DNA of 64,000 bases from CAVXXD01 sp963765625 (GTDB lineage Bacteria > Actinomycetota > Geothermincolia > Geothermincolales > Geothermincolaceae), in the NCBI GenBank assembly GCA_963765625.1, contig CAVXXD010000013.1, forward strand, positions 1-64,000, written 5' to 3'. Shown in pieces: positions 8,314-18,546 of the stretch (within the stretch, counting starts at the first letter, position 1; each line of letters opens with the position of its first letter). A program made the position numbers and the translations under genes. The notes under the pieces are model-generated. The model was given only the letters and a program-made list of their open reading frames with translations. It did no database searches and had not been told where the DNA came from.

Positions 8314-8890
8314 CTCTCTCGCCCTCCAGAGCCGGGCTTCCAGCCTCCGGCCTCTCCAGGCCCAGCCCCTCCAGCAGGCCGCCCATCTTGCGCAGGGCCC
8401 GGTGCTGCAGGGCGTTGACCGCTCCCTCGCGCTTGCCCAGCGCTTTGGCGACCTCGGCGTTGCTCATCTCCAGGAAGTATTTCATCTGCAACACCTGCCG
8501 CTGCTCCAATGTGAGACCGAGCATGGCCTCCTCGATGACCGCTCGCAACTCCTTCGCCTCCATCCCGCTGGTGACGTCACCCGGTGCCGCCAGCCCCTCG
8601 TCCAGTTCGGCCTCCGGCCGTCGTGCCCTGTGGCGGTAACGGTCCACCACCAGGTTGTGAGCGATTCGCATGACCCAGGAGCGGAAGGAAGACTTCGACT
8701 CGTCGTAACGGCCGATGTGCTTGAGCACCCGGTAGAAAGTCTCCTCGCAGAGGTCCTCCGCTTCTTCGCGGGAACCGGTGTTCCAGTAAGCGTATTTGTA
8801 CACGTCATTGAAACACTCCCGGTAGATCGCCCCGGAGGCTTCCTGGTCGCCCCCCTGGGCCCGTCGGATCACTTCACTTGCAATGTCCAA
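8306..8890 (-). CDS. ECF-type RNA polymerase sigma factor
   Basis: The 194-residue protein has region 2 near residues 20-90 (ending FRSWVMRIAHNLVVDRYRHR) and region 4 near residues 120-175 (LTLEQRQVLQMKYFLEMSNAEVAKALGKREGAVN read in parts). Both are canonical for extracytoplasmic-function sigma factors. The start is TTG at 8890-8888, supported by AAGGAGAA upstream; no better ATG exists. Its 3' end overlaps the DUF5667 membrane protein gene, so the two are probably translationally coupled. An AT-rich TATATATA lies at about 8935-8943 and could be part of its promoter. Likely targets include its own operon and the cysteine-rich protein gene downstream, which is inference from position only. Confidence 0.92.
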   Translation of the reverse strand: MDIASEVIRRAQGGDQEASGAIYRECFNDVYKYAYWNTGSREEAEDLCEETFYRVLKHIGRYDESKSSFRSWVMRIAHNLVVDRYRHRARRPEAELDEGLAAPGDVTSGMEAKELRAVIEEAMLGLTLEQRQVLQMKYFLEMSNAEVAKALGKREGAVNALQHRALRKMGGLLEGLGLERPEAGSPALEGERDV

Positions 8891-8999
8891 AGAAAGGTTC
8901 TCCTTCTTCTACCCTTAAATACGACGGACCCGGCGTATATATACTCACGAGCCCGTTTTTCTTTAAGCCATCCTTAAGGAACTTACCCACAAACGTCAT

Positions 9000-9022
9000 T
9001 TGCCGGGGTCAGCCCCCGGCAA
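9000..9022 (-). terminator. Hairpin downstream of rubrerythrin
   Basis: TTGCCGGGG (9000-9008) pairs perfectly with CCCCGGCAA (9014-9022) around a 5-base loop. It sits about 40 bases past the rubrerythrin stop. No clear T-run follows, so it may be a weak terminator or an mRNA-stabilising stem. Confidence 0.45.
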
Positions 9023-9064
9023 TTGACAAATAACGGGCCCCTTACGGAGGTGAGGAGTTACCGC

Positions 9065-9646
9065 CTACCAGTTCTCGGCCAGCAGCTCGAAGTAGTCCCG
9101 CGGATGGTCGCAGGCCGGGCACTTGTCGGGTACATCGGCGCCCTCGTGGATGTAGCCGCAGTTGAGGCAGCGCCAGATCGTGGGCTTGTCTTTCTTGAAG
9201 ACGGTGCCGGCATCAAGGTTGGCCAGCAGGCCCAGGTAGCGCTTCTCGTGCTGCTTCTCAGCCACCGCGATGGACTCGAACACCTTGGCGATTTCCTCCA
9301 GGTCATCCTCGCGCGCCACCGCGGCGAAGGAGGGGTACATGTCCGTCCACTCGTGGTTTTCGCCGGCCGCCGCCGCCTTGAGGTTCTCGGCGGTGCTGCC
9401 GATCACGCCCGCCGGGAAGGCGGCCGCTATCTCGACGTCGCCGCCCTCGAGAAACTTGAAGAGGCGCTTGGCGTGCTCCTTCTCCTGGTTGGCGGTCTCC
9501 TCGAACACCAGCGACATCTGCACGTAGCCTTCCTTCTTGGCCTTGCTGGCGAAGTAGGCGTAGCGGTTCCTGGCCTGCGATTCCCCCGCGAAGGCGGTCA
9601 GCAGGTTCACTTCAGTTTTTGTTCCCTTTACGTTCGGCATCATCAT
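9065..9646 (-). CDS. rbr: Rubrerythrin
   Basis: A 193-residue cytosolic peroxide-reducing diiron protein. The N-terminal ferritin-like four-helix domain carries the iron-ligand motifs (E..AR..Y near residues 22-29, EEtANQEKEHA and EKQHEKRY), and the C-terminal rubredoxin domain carries CLNCGYIHEG and CPACDHP, the four cysteines of the Fe(SCys)4 centre. It reduces hydrogen peroxide to water using electrons from rubredoxin or NADH-linked carriers. Three successive ATG codons lie at the start; the spacing to AAGGGAG favours the second or third. It lies 25 bases downstream of katG on the same strand, forming an oxidative-stress pair. Confidence 0.95.
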   Translation of the reverse strand: MMMPNVKGTKTEVNLLTAFAGESQARNRYAYFASKAKKEGYVQMSLVFEETANQEKEHAKRLFKFLEGGDVEIAAAFPAGVIGSTAENLKAAAAGENHEWTDMYPSFAAVAREDDLEEIAKVFESIAVAEKQHEKRYLGLLANLDAGTVFKKDKPTIWRCLNCGYIHEGADVPDKCPACDHPRDYFELLAENW

Positions 9647-9671
9647 CTCCCTTTTCTTCTCTATGTCGCGG

Positions 9672-11870
<2,199 letters not shown>

Positions 11871-11976
11871 AGAGTTCCCTCCCTTTTTCCGTTGTCCGAG
11901 CATCCATGCCCAATGGATTACTTTGTTATACCCCCGGGCGGGAGGCTCAAACGCGGCACGGGGAGAAGGGATGGAG

Positions 11977-14031
11977 TCAGCGCCAGCCGACGGGGTAACC
12001 ATCGGACACTATGTAGAGTTCGCCGTCACGGGTGTCGAACACATAGGCCAGGCTCTTGAAGTAATCACCCGAGAGAAGAAGGAAGGGGCTGCCGTCCACG
12101 GCGTCGATAAACCATCCGTTGATCAACCCGTATTTCTTGTCTTCACTGCTGAGTTTGTTTATCTCATCATCCCTCAGCTCCAGGAACTCCCCCGCATACA
12201 CGTCACCTTTCTCGAGCATCCTGAGAAGTTCATAGCGAACGCTCCCGTTGCCATCGCCGTCCTTTTCGTCACATTGGAACCGTCCGGCGAGCAGAGGCTC
12301 GCCGTTTGACGACAGAACAATCTTGCCATCATGCAGGCAGTCGTCGTGGATGATGGACCTTATCAGTTCCATGGAGGGATAGGCGTACTCCAGCACCTCC
12401 GTCTTGTTGACGGGTATCCCCGGATTCAGCACAACCCATATCCTGTCTCCTCCCGGCGAGATGCGGACATCATGGACCTCGTTCTTCCGGCTGCCCGTCT
12501 CCGTCTCCCCGACCAGCCTTTCTCCGGTATCCGGATTGTAAAGTTCTATGTAGTACTTCTCGGAATCGGGGTGCTGCCCGATTCCCCACTCCCACTCGCT
12601 TTCGGTCTCGCCGGATGCATTGAACAACATCCCGTCATGGATGCCGGATGCGTATCCATAGCCTTCGACATAACCGCCCATATCCGTTTCCGATTCCATG
12701 GCGGCGAGCTCCCTGGCGAGGTTCTCTCCCAATCCCAGCAGTTCACTCCGGCCATCCGGATGAAGAAGCACCGACCAGCCGTCGCGTTCCAGCAGGATAT
12801 CCCCGCCGCTCGGCTGTACATGTTGGGCCACGACCGTCTGGCAGTTCTCGGCATTCATCATCAGCAGGCCAAGGGGGAGCAGAGCCACGAAGATAGCCGT
12901 CCCAACGGCAAGGAATAGAATCGCCCTCTTCTTCAGGCCCGCCTTCTTTTCAGGATCGGAAGAACCATAGAGCGCGGCAATCACTGCCGCCAGTATCAAC
13001 GCGGCGATCAGCAGAACCCACCAGGGGAAAGAGGCCTTGTTCTCCGTGATACCCGTACCGCCGGCGTCCCCCTTCATGGAGACATCCAGCGCGCCCATGC
13101 CAGGCCAGGTCTCGTAAGACGTCGAGGGCTTGTCCACGACCTCCCCGGTGAAGTAGAGGTCCTCCATATTGCCGGGCGTGAAGGTCTCCCTTTGCTTGGT
13201 GACGTAACAGCCGCCGTCCTTCTCCAACTCAGGTGCCAGAGCACTGAAGCCGGACAGCACCGCGACCTGTTCCGGCTGCCACCACTGCTCATTCTCCAGT
13301 AGCATGACGTCGTTCACGCAGGGTTCACCGGCCAGCACGTACAGCAGTACCTCGGTCGGGCCGGGGTTCACGGAGGAGATGGCCAGAGGAAATACCGGCT
13401 GCTCCGTCCGGAAAGTGAAACGCAAGGGGGTGATAGTGCCGTCGGAAAGCTGATAGTCCGAGCCGGTCAAGCCCTGCCCCTCCAGGTATGAAGGGTTGAT
13501 ACGCATGGCGGTGAAGCACCAGCCGGCGTCGATATAGCCCGCGAGGACGCTCTCCGCGCCGGGATCGAGGGCGAAGCCCCTGTCGTTCAGCCATACCCTG
13601 AGGTCGGCGGCATCGTCGGAGCTTACCACGGTGAGGTCGAAGGGGCCCAACGTCATTTCATTCATCACGCTAACTCCGGCCGTCACCTCCAGGCCGTTCA
13701 GCACTTCCCCCCATCGCGACTCATCGATCATCGAGAGGTCCGGAGGCATGAAAGTGCTCATCATCTCGAAGAGCAGGATGTTCGATTCTTCTATCTCCGG
13801 CTCGGTGGGCGTCGGCACCAGCCAGGCGAACTCCCCGGCCGCGCCCTCGAAACGGACCGACAGCACCATCTCCTCCGTGCCGTCGTGGAAGAAAATGACC
13901 GCTTTCTGCTCGGGTTCGTAGATGTCATTCCCGTTCCTGCCGAACAGCCCGCCGTCCGCCCATGCGGTGCCCGCCGTCAGCATCCCCATGATCACGACAA
14001 CGATCAGCACTGCCAGAGATTTCTTATACAT
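11977..14031 (-). CDS. DUF2330 membrane protein
   Basis: A 684-residue protein with a signal peptide (MYKKSLAVLIVVVIMGML...AWA). The first ~330 residues match the DUF2330 pattern (an EQKAVIFF..GTEEMVLSV stretch and EFAWLVPTPTEPE). Two hydrophobic segments (WWVLLIAALILAAVIAALYG and AILFLAVGTAIFVALLPLGL) come next. The final ~270 residues look like an exported beta-rich domain with Asp/Gly turns. DUF2330 proteins are exported and of unknown function. The start has GGAGGAGGAGC upstream. It does not overlap katG once that gene's start is corrected. Confidence 0.8.
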   Translation of the reverse strand: MYKKSLAVLIVVVIMGMLTAGTAWADGGLFGRNGNDIYEPEQKAVIFFHDGTEEMVLSVRFEGAAGEFAWLVPTPTEPEIEESNILLFEMMSTFMPPDLSMIDESRWGEVLNGLEVTAGVSVMNEMTLGPFDLTVVSSDDAADLRVWLNDRGFALDPGAESVLAGYIDAGWCFTAMRINPSYLEGQGLTGSDYQLSDGTITPLRFTFRTEQPVFPLAISSVNPGPTEVLLYVLAGEPCVNDVMLLENEQWWQPEQVAVLSGFSALAPELEKDGGCYVTKQRETFTPGNMEDLYFTGEVVDKPSTSYETWPGMGALDVSMKGDAGGTGITENKASFPWWVLLIAALILAAVIAALYGSSDPEKKAGLKKRAILFLAVGTAIFVALLPLGLLMMNAENCQTVVAQHVQPSGGDILLERDGWSVLLHPDGRSELLGLGENLARELAAMESETDMGGYVEGYGYASGIHDGMLFNASGETESEWEWGIGQHPDSEKYYIELYNPDTGERLVGETETGSRKNEVHDVRISPGGDRIWVVLNPGIPVNKTEVLEYAYPSMELIRSIIHDDCLHDGKIVLSSNGEPLLAGRFQCDEKDGDGNGSVRYELLRMLEKGDVYAGEFLELRDDEINKLSSEDKKYGLINGWFIDAVDGSPFLLLSGDYFKSLAYVFDTRDGELYIVSDGYPVGWR

Positions 14032-14108
14032 CCCGCTCCTCCTCCTCGCTCCATTTACCCCATGATATGCCTACCTCGTTTGACGGGGAAAGTGCCTGGT
14101 TTGTTTCC

Positions 14109-14152
14109 CCCTCCACAAGGTGCCTGTCACCAGCCTCCACACCCTCCACATC
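14109..14152. repeat. Left copy of a 44-bp inverted repeat flanking a methyltransferase gene
   Basis: This stretch is the exact reverse complement of 14806-14849. Its core contains GGTGCCTGTCACC. The two copies frame the gene at 14229-14798 with 653 bases between them. Confidence 0.85.
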
Positions 14153-14228
14153 ATCAAGACTTCCTCGTAGCTTGAAAACCGGCGGCCGGGGGCATAATAG
14201 GGTGAGAATAACGGAGAAAGGAGGCGGC

Positions 14229-14798
14229 ATGGCAGGCAGCAAACGGCGGTTCAGGCATGACGACGAGGAGAGAAAGAAATGGATGGACCCCGAGGCCATC
14301 CTCGAGGATATCGGCCTGGAGCCGGGCACGGCCTTCGCCGACCTGGGCTGCGGGGAAGGCTTTTTCGCGCTGCCAGCCGCCAGGATGGTGGGAGAGACCG
14401 GCCACGTCTACGCCATGGACATCAATCCCGAAGCGGTGGAGCGCCTGGCGGAAACCGCTACGGAGGAGGGCCTGGCCAACATCTCAGTGATGACGGGAGC
14501 GGGCGAGGACGACATCTTCTGCGAGGCCTGCGCCGACGTCGTCTTCCTGGGGGTGGTGTTCCACGAGTTCCACGACGCCTCCCTGGCACTGCGCAACGCC
14601 CGTGCCATGCTCAGGCCGGGTGGCCGCCTCATCGACCTGGACTGGAAGAAGAAGCCAACGGAAAAAGGCCCACCTCTCGAAGAGCGCGTCGATGAAGACA
14701 TGGCCGTCCGCCTCATCTCAAAAGCGGGCTTCAAGGTCGAGACGGTCAAGGACATGGGGCCCTGGCATTACCTGATCACCGCGAGGCCCGAGGCATAG
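14229..14798 (+). CDS. Small class I SAM-dependent methyltransferase
   Basis: A 189-residue protein starting at the ATG behind AAAGGAGGCGGC; the longer open frame from 14067 has no ribosome site and starts inside the repeat. Motif I is FADLGCGEGFF (about residues 33-43), motif II is AMDINPEAV, and the post-motif region LRNARAMLRPGGRLIDLDW is typical of class I methyltransferases. The fold is UbiE-like and the substrate is unknown. A -10-like CATAAT lies near 14193. The gene is bounded on both sides by a perfect 44-bp inverted repeat, so gene plus repeats could have moved as a unit. Confidence 0.85.
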   Translation: MAGSKRRFRHDDEERKKWMDPEAILEDIGLEPGTAFADLGCGEGFFALPAARMVGETGHVYAMDINPEAVERLAETATEEGLANISVMTGAGEDDIFCEACADVVFLGVVFHEFHDASLALRNARAMLRPGGRLIDLDWKKKPTEKGPPLEERVDEDMAVRLISKAGFKVETVKDMGPWHYLITARPEA

Positions 14799-14805
14799 GT
14801 GGAGG

Positions 14806-14849
14806 ATGTGGAGGGTGTGGAGGCTGGTGACAGGCACCTTGTGGAGGGT
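14806..14849. repeat. Right copy of the 44-bp inverted repeat
   Basis: Exact reverse complement of 14109-14152. It starts 7 bases past the methyltransferase stop and contains GGTGACAGGCACC. It ends 19 bases before a TATAAT box at 14869-14874 that probably serves the next gene. Confidence 0.85.
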
Positions 14850-14915
14850 TAAGGCGCCTGCTTGGCGTATAATTTATAAAGAAAAGACGGCTTATGAACG
14901 AAAGAGGAGGTTGCC

Positions 14916-15803
14916 ATGGCTTTTTGCCCCAAGTGCGGGAACCAGCTCAGCCCGGATGCCCTGACCTGTCCCAGCTGCGGCGCCGACATCGATCAGGCTG
15001 CTGCTGCCACCGCGGCTCCACCGCCGCCACCCGATACCGCGCCGCCGGCAGCCGAGACACCGCTGCCTGAGGCAACCACGACACCTCCCCCCATGCCGCC
15101 GGGAGCGGGCTTCGCGCCTCCGTCTCCACCACCGCCCAGCGCCCCGGTTCCCCCTGCCGGCGCTCCCGTCTTTGCGCCGCCGCCGGCCGGACCCGCCTTT
15201 GCCCCGCCTCCACCCGGCGGCCCCATGCCGCCCGGTCCGGCCTGGCCGTCACCAGTCGCAGGAAAGAAGACCAGCGGCCTGGCCGTCGCCTCCCTCATCC
15301 TGGCAATAACCGGTTTCATCTGCCTGCCCATCCTTGGCCCAATACTGGGCATCATCTTCGGCCTGATGGCCAAGTCGCAGATAAAGAAGGAAAGCGGCCG
15401 GCTGGAGGGAGGGGGGCTGGCTACGGCCGGCATCGTCCTGAGCGTCATCGCCATCGTGCTGTTCCTGGCAATCGTGGTGCCGGCGAGCATCTGGTTCATC
15501 AACACCGTGAAAGGCCCCATGGACACCACCAATAACTTCATCGAGTACGTGAAGGAGGGCAACGTCAGCGACGCCTACGACCTTCTCGCCCCGGGCACAG
15601 CCACCAGGAATGAGATGGAAGAATTCGTCGACGACCACAAGGGCACACCTAAGGAGTACTTCGCTTTTTCCACCAGCATCAACGACAACCGTGCCGAGGT
15701 CACCGTGAGGTTCACGGACAGCTCGGGAGATGATTACGAGGATACCTTTGAGTTACGCAAGGTCGACGGTGAGTGGCTCATCACTTACGTGCCGAACTGG
15801 TAG
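14916..15803 (+). CDS. Zinc-ribbon, proline-rich, DUF4190-like membrane protein
   Basis: A 295-residue protein that starts with a zinc ribbon (CPKCG..., CPSCG), followed by about 90 residues of Pro/Ala-rich linker. Two hydrophobic segments separated by a GLMAKSQIKKES loop follow (GLAVASLILAITGFICLPIL and IVLSVIAIVLFLAIVVPASI), which is the DUF4190 pattern. The C-terminal domain (about 190-295) resembles a DUF4878/NTF2-like outer domain, ending in KVDGEWLITYVPNW. Start: AGAGGAGGTTGCC ATG, with TATAAT at 14869-14874. A rho-independent terminator follows. The function is unknown; the architecture suggests a membrane sensor or scaffold. Confidence 0.8.
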   Translation: MAFCPKCGNQLSPDALTCPSCGADIDQAAAATAAPPPPPDTAPPAAETPLPEATTTPPPMPPGAGFAPPSPPPPSAPVPPAGAPVFAPPPAGPAFAPPPPGGPMPPGPAWPSPVAGKKTSGLAVASLILAITGFICLPILGPILGIIFGLMAKSQIKKESGRLEGGGLATAGIVLSVIAIVLFLAIVVPASIWFINTVKGPMDTTNNFIEYVKEGNVSDAYDLLAPGTATRNEMEEFVDDHKGTPKEYFAFSTSINDNRAEVTVRFTDSSGDDYEDTFELRKVDGEWLITYVPNW

Positions 15804-15830
15804 CGTTCTGCAAGCTACCTGACCTTTACG

Positions 15831-15860
15831 GGGTCCCCGCACCGGCGGGGGCCCTTTTTC
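15831..15860 (+). terminator. Rho-independent terminator
   Basis: GGGTCCCCGC (15831-15840) pairs with GCGGGGGCCC (15845-15854), followed by TTTTTC, 27 bases past the stop of the zinc-ribbon gene. Confidence 0.75.
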
Positions 15861-16020
15861 TTCATAAAGAATCAGCGCCGAACCGCCGATGTTACTAATG
15901 AAGGCGGGGATGAAGGCCCACAAAGCCGAAGGACGCCACCGGGTGTCCAGGGCGGGTTTGACGATCGGGTAGGGAGTTCGGTAGGGCCCCAACATCCTCG
16001 CCTTAATCTTGCCCGGTTTT

Positions 16021-16755
16021 CTACTTGCGGAAGACGGCGAACAGTGAGGAGCCCCAGGGAAGGTCGACGCGTTGGAGGAGCCTGGCCTCCAACCCGCACA
16101 CCGCGGTCAGCAGAGCATTGCCCCGGGGCAGGCTGGTGTCGATGTGCTTGTCCAGCTTTCCCCTCCCCCGCGCGATATCCCCCTGGAACATGTACCAGCG
16201 GACTACGGGGTGGGCCAGGGCGGTGTAGCAGCTGACGCGCTCGAGGTCCAGGCCGCTGGCCGCGGCGATGGCTCGTATATCCGACCGGGTGTAGCGGCGC
16301 AGGTGTCCGCAGAGACAGTCGAAGGAGCTGTAGAGACGCGGATTGACGGGCAGGGTGACGATGATATGCCCGCCGGGGCGGGCCACCCGGGCCAGCTCCG
16401 AGAAGGCCATGGTGTCCAGGCGGACGTGCTCGATGACGTCCAGGCAGGTGACCAGGTCGTAGGAATCCGCGGCATGGGGCAGGGCGCAGATGTCCGCCTG
16501 CCGGACGTGGTCGAATCCCCGCATGGCGCAGTAGCGAAGCGCTTCTTCGGCATAGTCGCAGCCGTCAACTTCGCCGTAGTCCTTGAGAAAAGAGATGTTG
16601 CCGCCCGTCCCGCAGCCCACGTCGAGTAAGCGGGGCCGAGCCGGCAGGTCCAGCCCTGCGATAAGCCCGGTTAGGAGGGCCTGGCGTCCCCGGAACCACC
16701 AGTGCTTCTCTTCCGTTTCGTATATGGCCTGATAAGCTTTGTCGTCGAGTTTCAT
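16021..16755 (-). CDS. Class I SAM-dependent methyltransferase
   Basis: A 244-residue protein. Motif I is LLDVGCGTGGN, followed by VDGCDYAEEAL, DLVTCLDVIEHV and LARVARPGGHIIVTLPV, the order found in UbiG/COQ3-like methyltransferases; EKHWWFRGR near the N-terminus recurs in polysaccharide or lipid-modifying members. The open frame extends to 17406, but the N-terminal 215 residues would only mirror the acyl-CoA ligase gene, so the start is the ATG at 16755. No Shine-Dalgarno sequence precedes it. A TATACT box ends four bases before the ATG, so a leaderless or near-leaderless mRNA is likely. Confidence 0.88.
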   Translation of the reverse strand: MKLDDKAYQAIYETEEKHWWFRGRQALLTGLIAGLDLPARPRLLDVGCGTGGNISFLKDYGEVDGCDYAEEALRYCAMRGFDHVRQADICALPHAADSYDLVTCLDVIEHVRLDTMAFSELARVARPGGHIIVTLPVNPRLYSSFDCLCGHLRRYTRSDIRAIAAASGLDLERVSCYTALAHPVVRWYMFQGDIARGRGKLDKHIDTSLPRGNALLTAVCGLEARLLQRVDLPWGSSLFAVFRK

Positions 16756-16759
16756 AGTG

Positions 16760-16767
16760 AGTATAAT
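16760..16767. promoter_or_regulatory. Overlapping divergent -10 boxes
   Basis: TATAAT on the plus strand (16762-16767) points toward the acyl-CoA ligase gene at 16810, and TATACT on the minus strand (16765-16760) points toward the methyltransferase at 16755. Use of one may exclude the other. Confidence 0.4.
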
Positions 16768-16809
16768 TCTAAGTGTCCAGTGCCCAGACGAACAGGGGGG
16801 TAAATCGTC

Positions 16810-18546
16810 ATGGAGAAGAACTTCAAATGCTGGCCAAAAGGGGTTTTCAAGCATCTCGACTATCCCGAGATACCGGTTCACGAGATTATCCGTTCCTCCG
16901 CCCGGCAATGGCCGGAGCGCAACGCTTTGATCTTCGGCGGGCTGGAGACCACCTTCCGCGAACTCGACCAGGTCTCCGACCGCTTCGCCAACGCCCTGAT
17001 CGGGCTGGGGGTGAAGAAGGGCGACCGGGTGGCCCTGCATCTGCCCAACAGCACCAACTTCGCCATCGCCTATTACGGGCTGCTCAAGGCCGGCGCGGTG
17101 TTCGTCCCCTTGAGCCCGCTGCTGGCGGAGCGCGAGATAGCCTTCGAGCTCAACGACTCCGGGGCGGAGACTTTCATCGGGGTGGACCTGCTCTACGGCG
17201 CCCCCCGCAACGTCATGGGCGAGACCCCGGTCAAGAACGTCATCCTCTCCTCCCTGGCCGACAACTACGCCCCGCTGACCGCGCCGGCCAAGATGCTCAC
17301 CCGCCTCCCCTTTGACGAGGGGGTGCTGGACATGGCCGCGCTTATCGCTTCGAGCCCCGCCGACCCGCCCGAGGTCGCCATCGACCCTCGCGCCGACCTG
17401 GCCCACATCGCCTACACCGGCGGCACCACCGGCACCCCCAAGGGCGTGATGCTAACCCACTTCAACGTGGTGGCCAACTGCTGCCAGTGCCTCCACTGGT
17501 TCGGAGGAGGCAACGTCTCCTACGAGAACGGCATGCTCAGGCTGGCCCGCATGGAGGGGGATACCCCGGAGGACCACCCGGTGCGGCTGTCCGACGAGAT
17601 ATCCCTTGTCGTGGTCCCCTGGTTCCACGCCATGGGCGTGGTGGGCTACCTCAACATGCAGTTGCAGGGCGGGTTGTCGCTGGTAGTGTTCCCCCGCTTC
17701 GAACCGGATGATTACCTGCGTGCCATCCCCAAGTACAAGGCATCCGTCTTCGGTGGAGCTCCCCAATTGTTCGTGCCGCTGACCGAGAGCCCCATCTTCG
17801 AAGACATCGACATGTCGGGGATAAACCTGGTCGTCTCGGGCGCCGCCCCCATCCCCCTCCATCTCCTCGAGACCATGCTGGACAAGATAGGAGGGGTGGT
17901 CTGCGAGGCCTATGGCCTTTCCGAGGTGACCATGGCCTGCTCCATCAATCCCCCCAGCCGCGAGGGTTACCGGCTGGGCTCGGTGGGACTGCCCCTGCAG
18001 GACACCGAGATCCGCATTGCCGACCCGGAGGATCATACGAAAGAAATGCCCGCCGGCGAGATCGGCGAGGTCTGCATCCGCGGCCCGCAGGTGATGCAGG
18101 GCTACTGGAACAAGCCGGAGGAGACCGCCGGCGTGCTCAAGGACGGCTGGCTGCTCTCGGGCGACATCGGCCGCTTCGACGAGGACGGCTACCTCTTCAT
18201 CGTCGACCGCAAGAAGGACATGCTCATCTACAAGGGCTACAACGTCTACCCCCGCGACCTCGAAGACGTCCTCAACGACCACGAGGCGGTGGCCCAGTGC
18301 GCGGTGGTGGGCAAGTACGACGAGCACGTCGGCGACATCCCCATCGCCTTCGTCCAGCTCCAGCCGGGCGCCACGGTGAGCGAGGAGGAGTTGCTGGACT
18401 TCGCCAACCAGCGCCTGGCCCGCTACAAGAAGATCCGGGTGTTGAAGATAGTGGAGGCCCTGCCGGCCAGCGCGGCGGGCAAGGTCCTCCGCAGGGAATT
18501 GCGCGAAGTGGCCCGGGGGTTCGTCATCCCCGGGCTGGACGACTAA
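16810..18546 (+). CDS. AMP-forming acyl-CoA synthetase (long-chain fatty acid type)
   Basis: A 578-residue member of the adenylate-forming family. The phosphate-binding loop YTGGTTGTPKGV lies near residue 205, the aromatic/adenine motif is EAYGLSEVT, the A8-type motif is SGDIGRFDEDGYLFIVDRKKD, and the catalytic Lys is in SAAGKVLRREL near the C-terminus. It activates a carboxylic acid with ATP and loads it onto CoA; the chain length cannot be read from sequence. It may feed the acyl-CoA dehydrogenases further along the window. It overlaps the convergent HAMP protein gene by 4 bp. Confidence 0.93.
   Translation: MEKNFKCWPKGVFKHLDYPEIPVHEIIRSSARQWPERNALIFGGLETTFRELDQVSDRFANALIGLGVKKGDRVALHLPNSTNFAIAYYGLLKAGAVFVPLSPLLAEREIAFELNDSGAETFIGVDLLYGAPRNVMGETPVKNVILSSLADNYAPLTAPAKMLTRLPFDEGVLDMAALIASSPADPPEVAIDPRADLAHIAYTGGTTGTPKGVMLTHFNVVANCCQCLHWFGGGNVSYENGMLRLARMEGDTPEDHPVRLSDEISLVVVPWFHAMGVVGYLNMQLQGGLSLVVFPRFEPDDYLRAIPKYKASVFGGAPQLFVPLTESPIFEDIDMSGINLVVSGAAPIPLHLLETMLDKIGGVVCEAYGLSEVTMACSINPPSREGYRLGSVGLPLQDTEIRIADPEDHTKEMPAGEIGEVCIRGPQVMQGYWNKPEETAGVLKDGWLLSGDIGRFDEDGYLFIVDRKKDMLIYKGYNVYPRDLEDVLNDHEAVAQCAVVGKYDEHVGDIPIAFVQLQPGATVSEEELLDFANQRLARYKKIRVLKIVEALPASAAGKVLRRELREVARGFVIPGLDD

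Noticed and set aside
11871..12002. 44-residue N-terminal extension of KatG
   Set aside because: No ribosome site and untypical sequence; GGGAGG precedes the ATG at 11870.
15001..15250. Repetitive GC-rich tract suspected as a CRISPR or tandem repeat
   Set aside because: It encodes a proline-rich linker in a real membrane protein; unit lengths vary and there are no spacers.
15863..16020. Possible short gene between the terminator and the methyltransferase
   Set aside because: The open frame runs through the terminator of the previous gene, has no ribosome site and no recognisable protein pattern.
16021..17406. N-terminal extension of the methyltransferase frame to 461 residues
   Set aside because: The extra 215 residues mirror the acyl-CoA ligase gene; the start at 16755 gives a standard-length enzyme.
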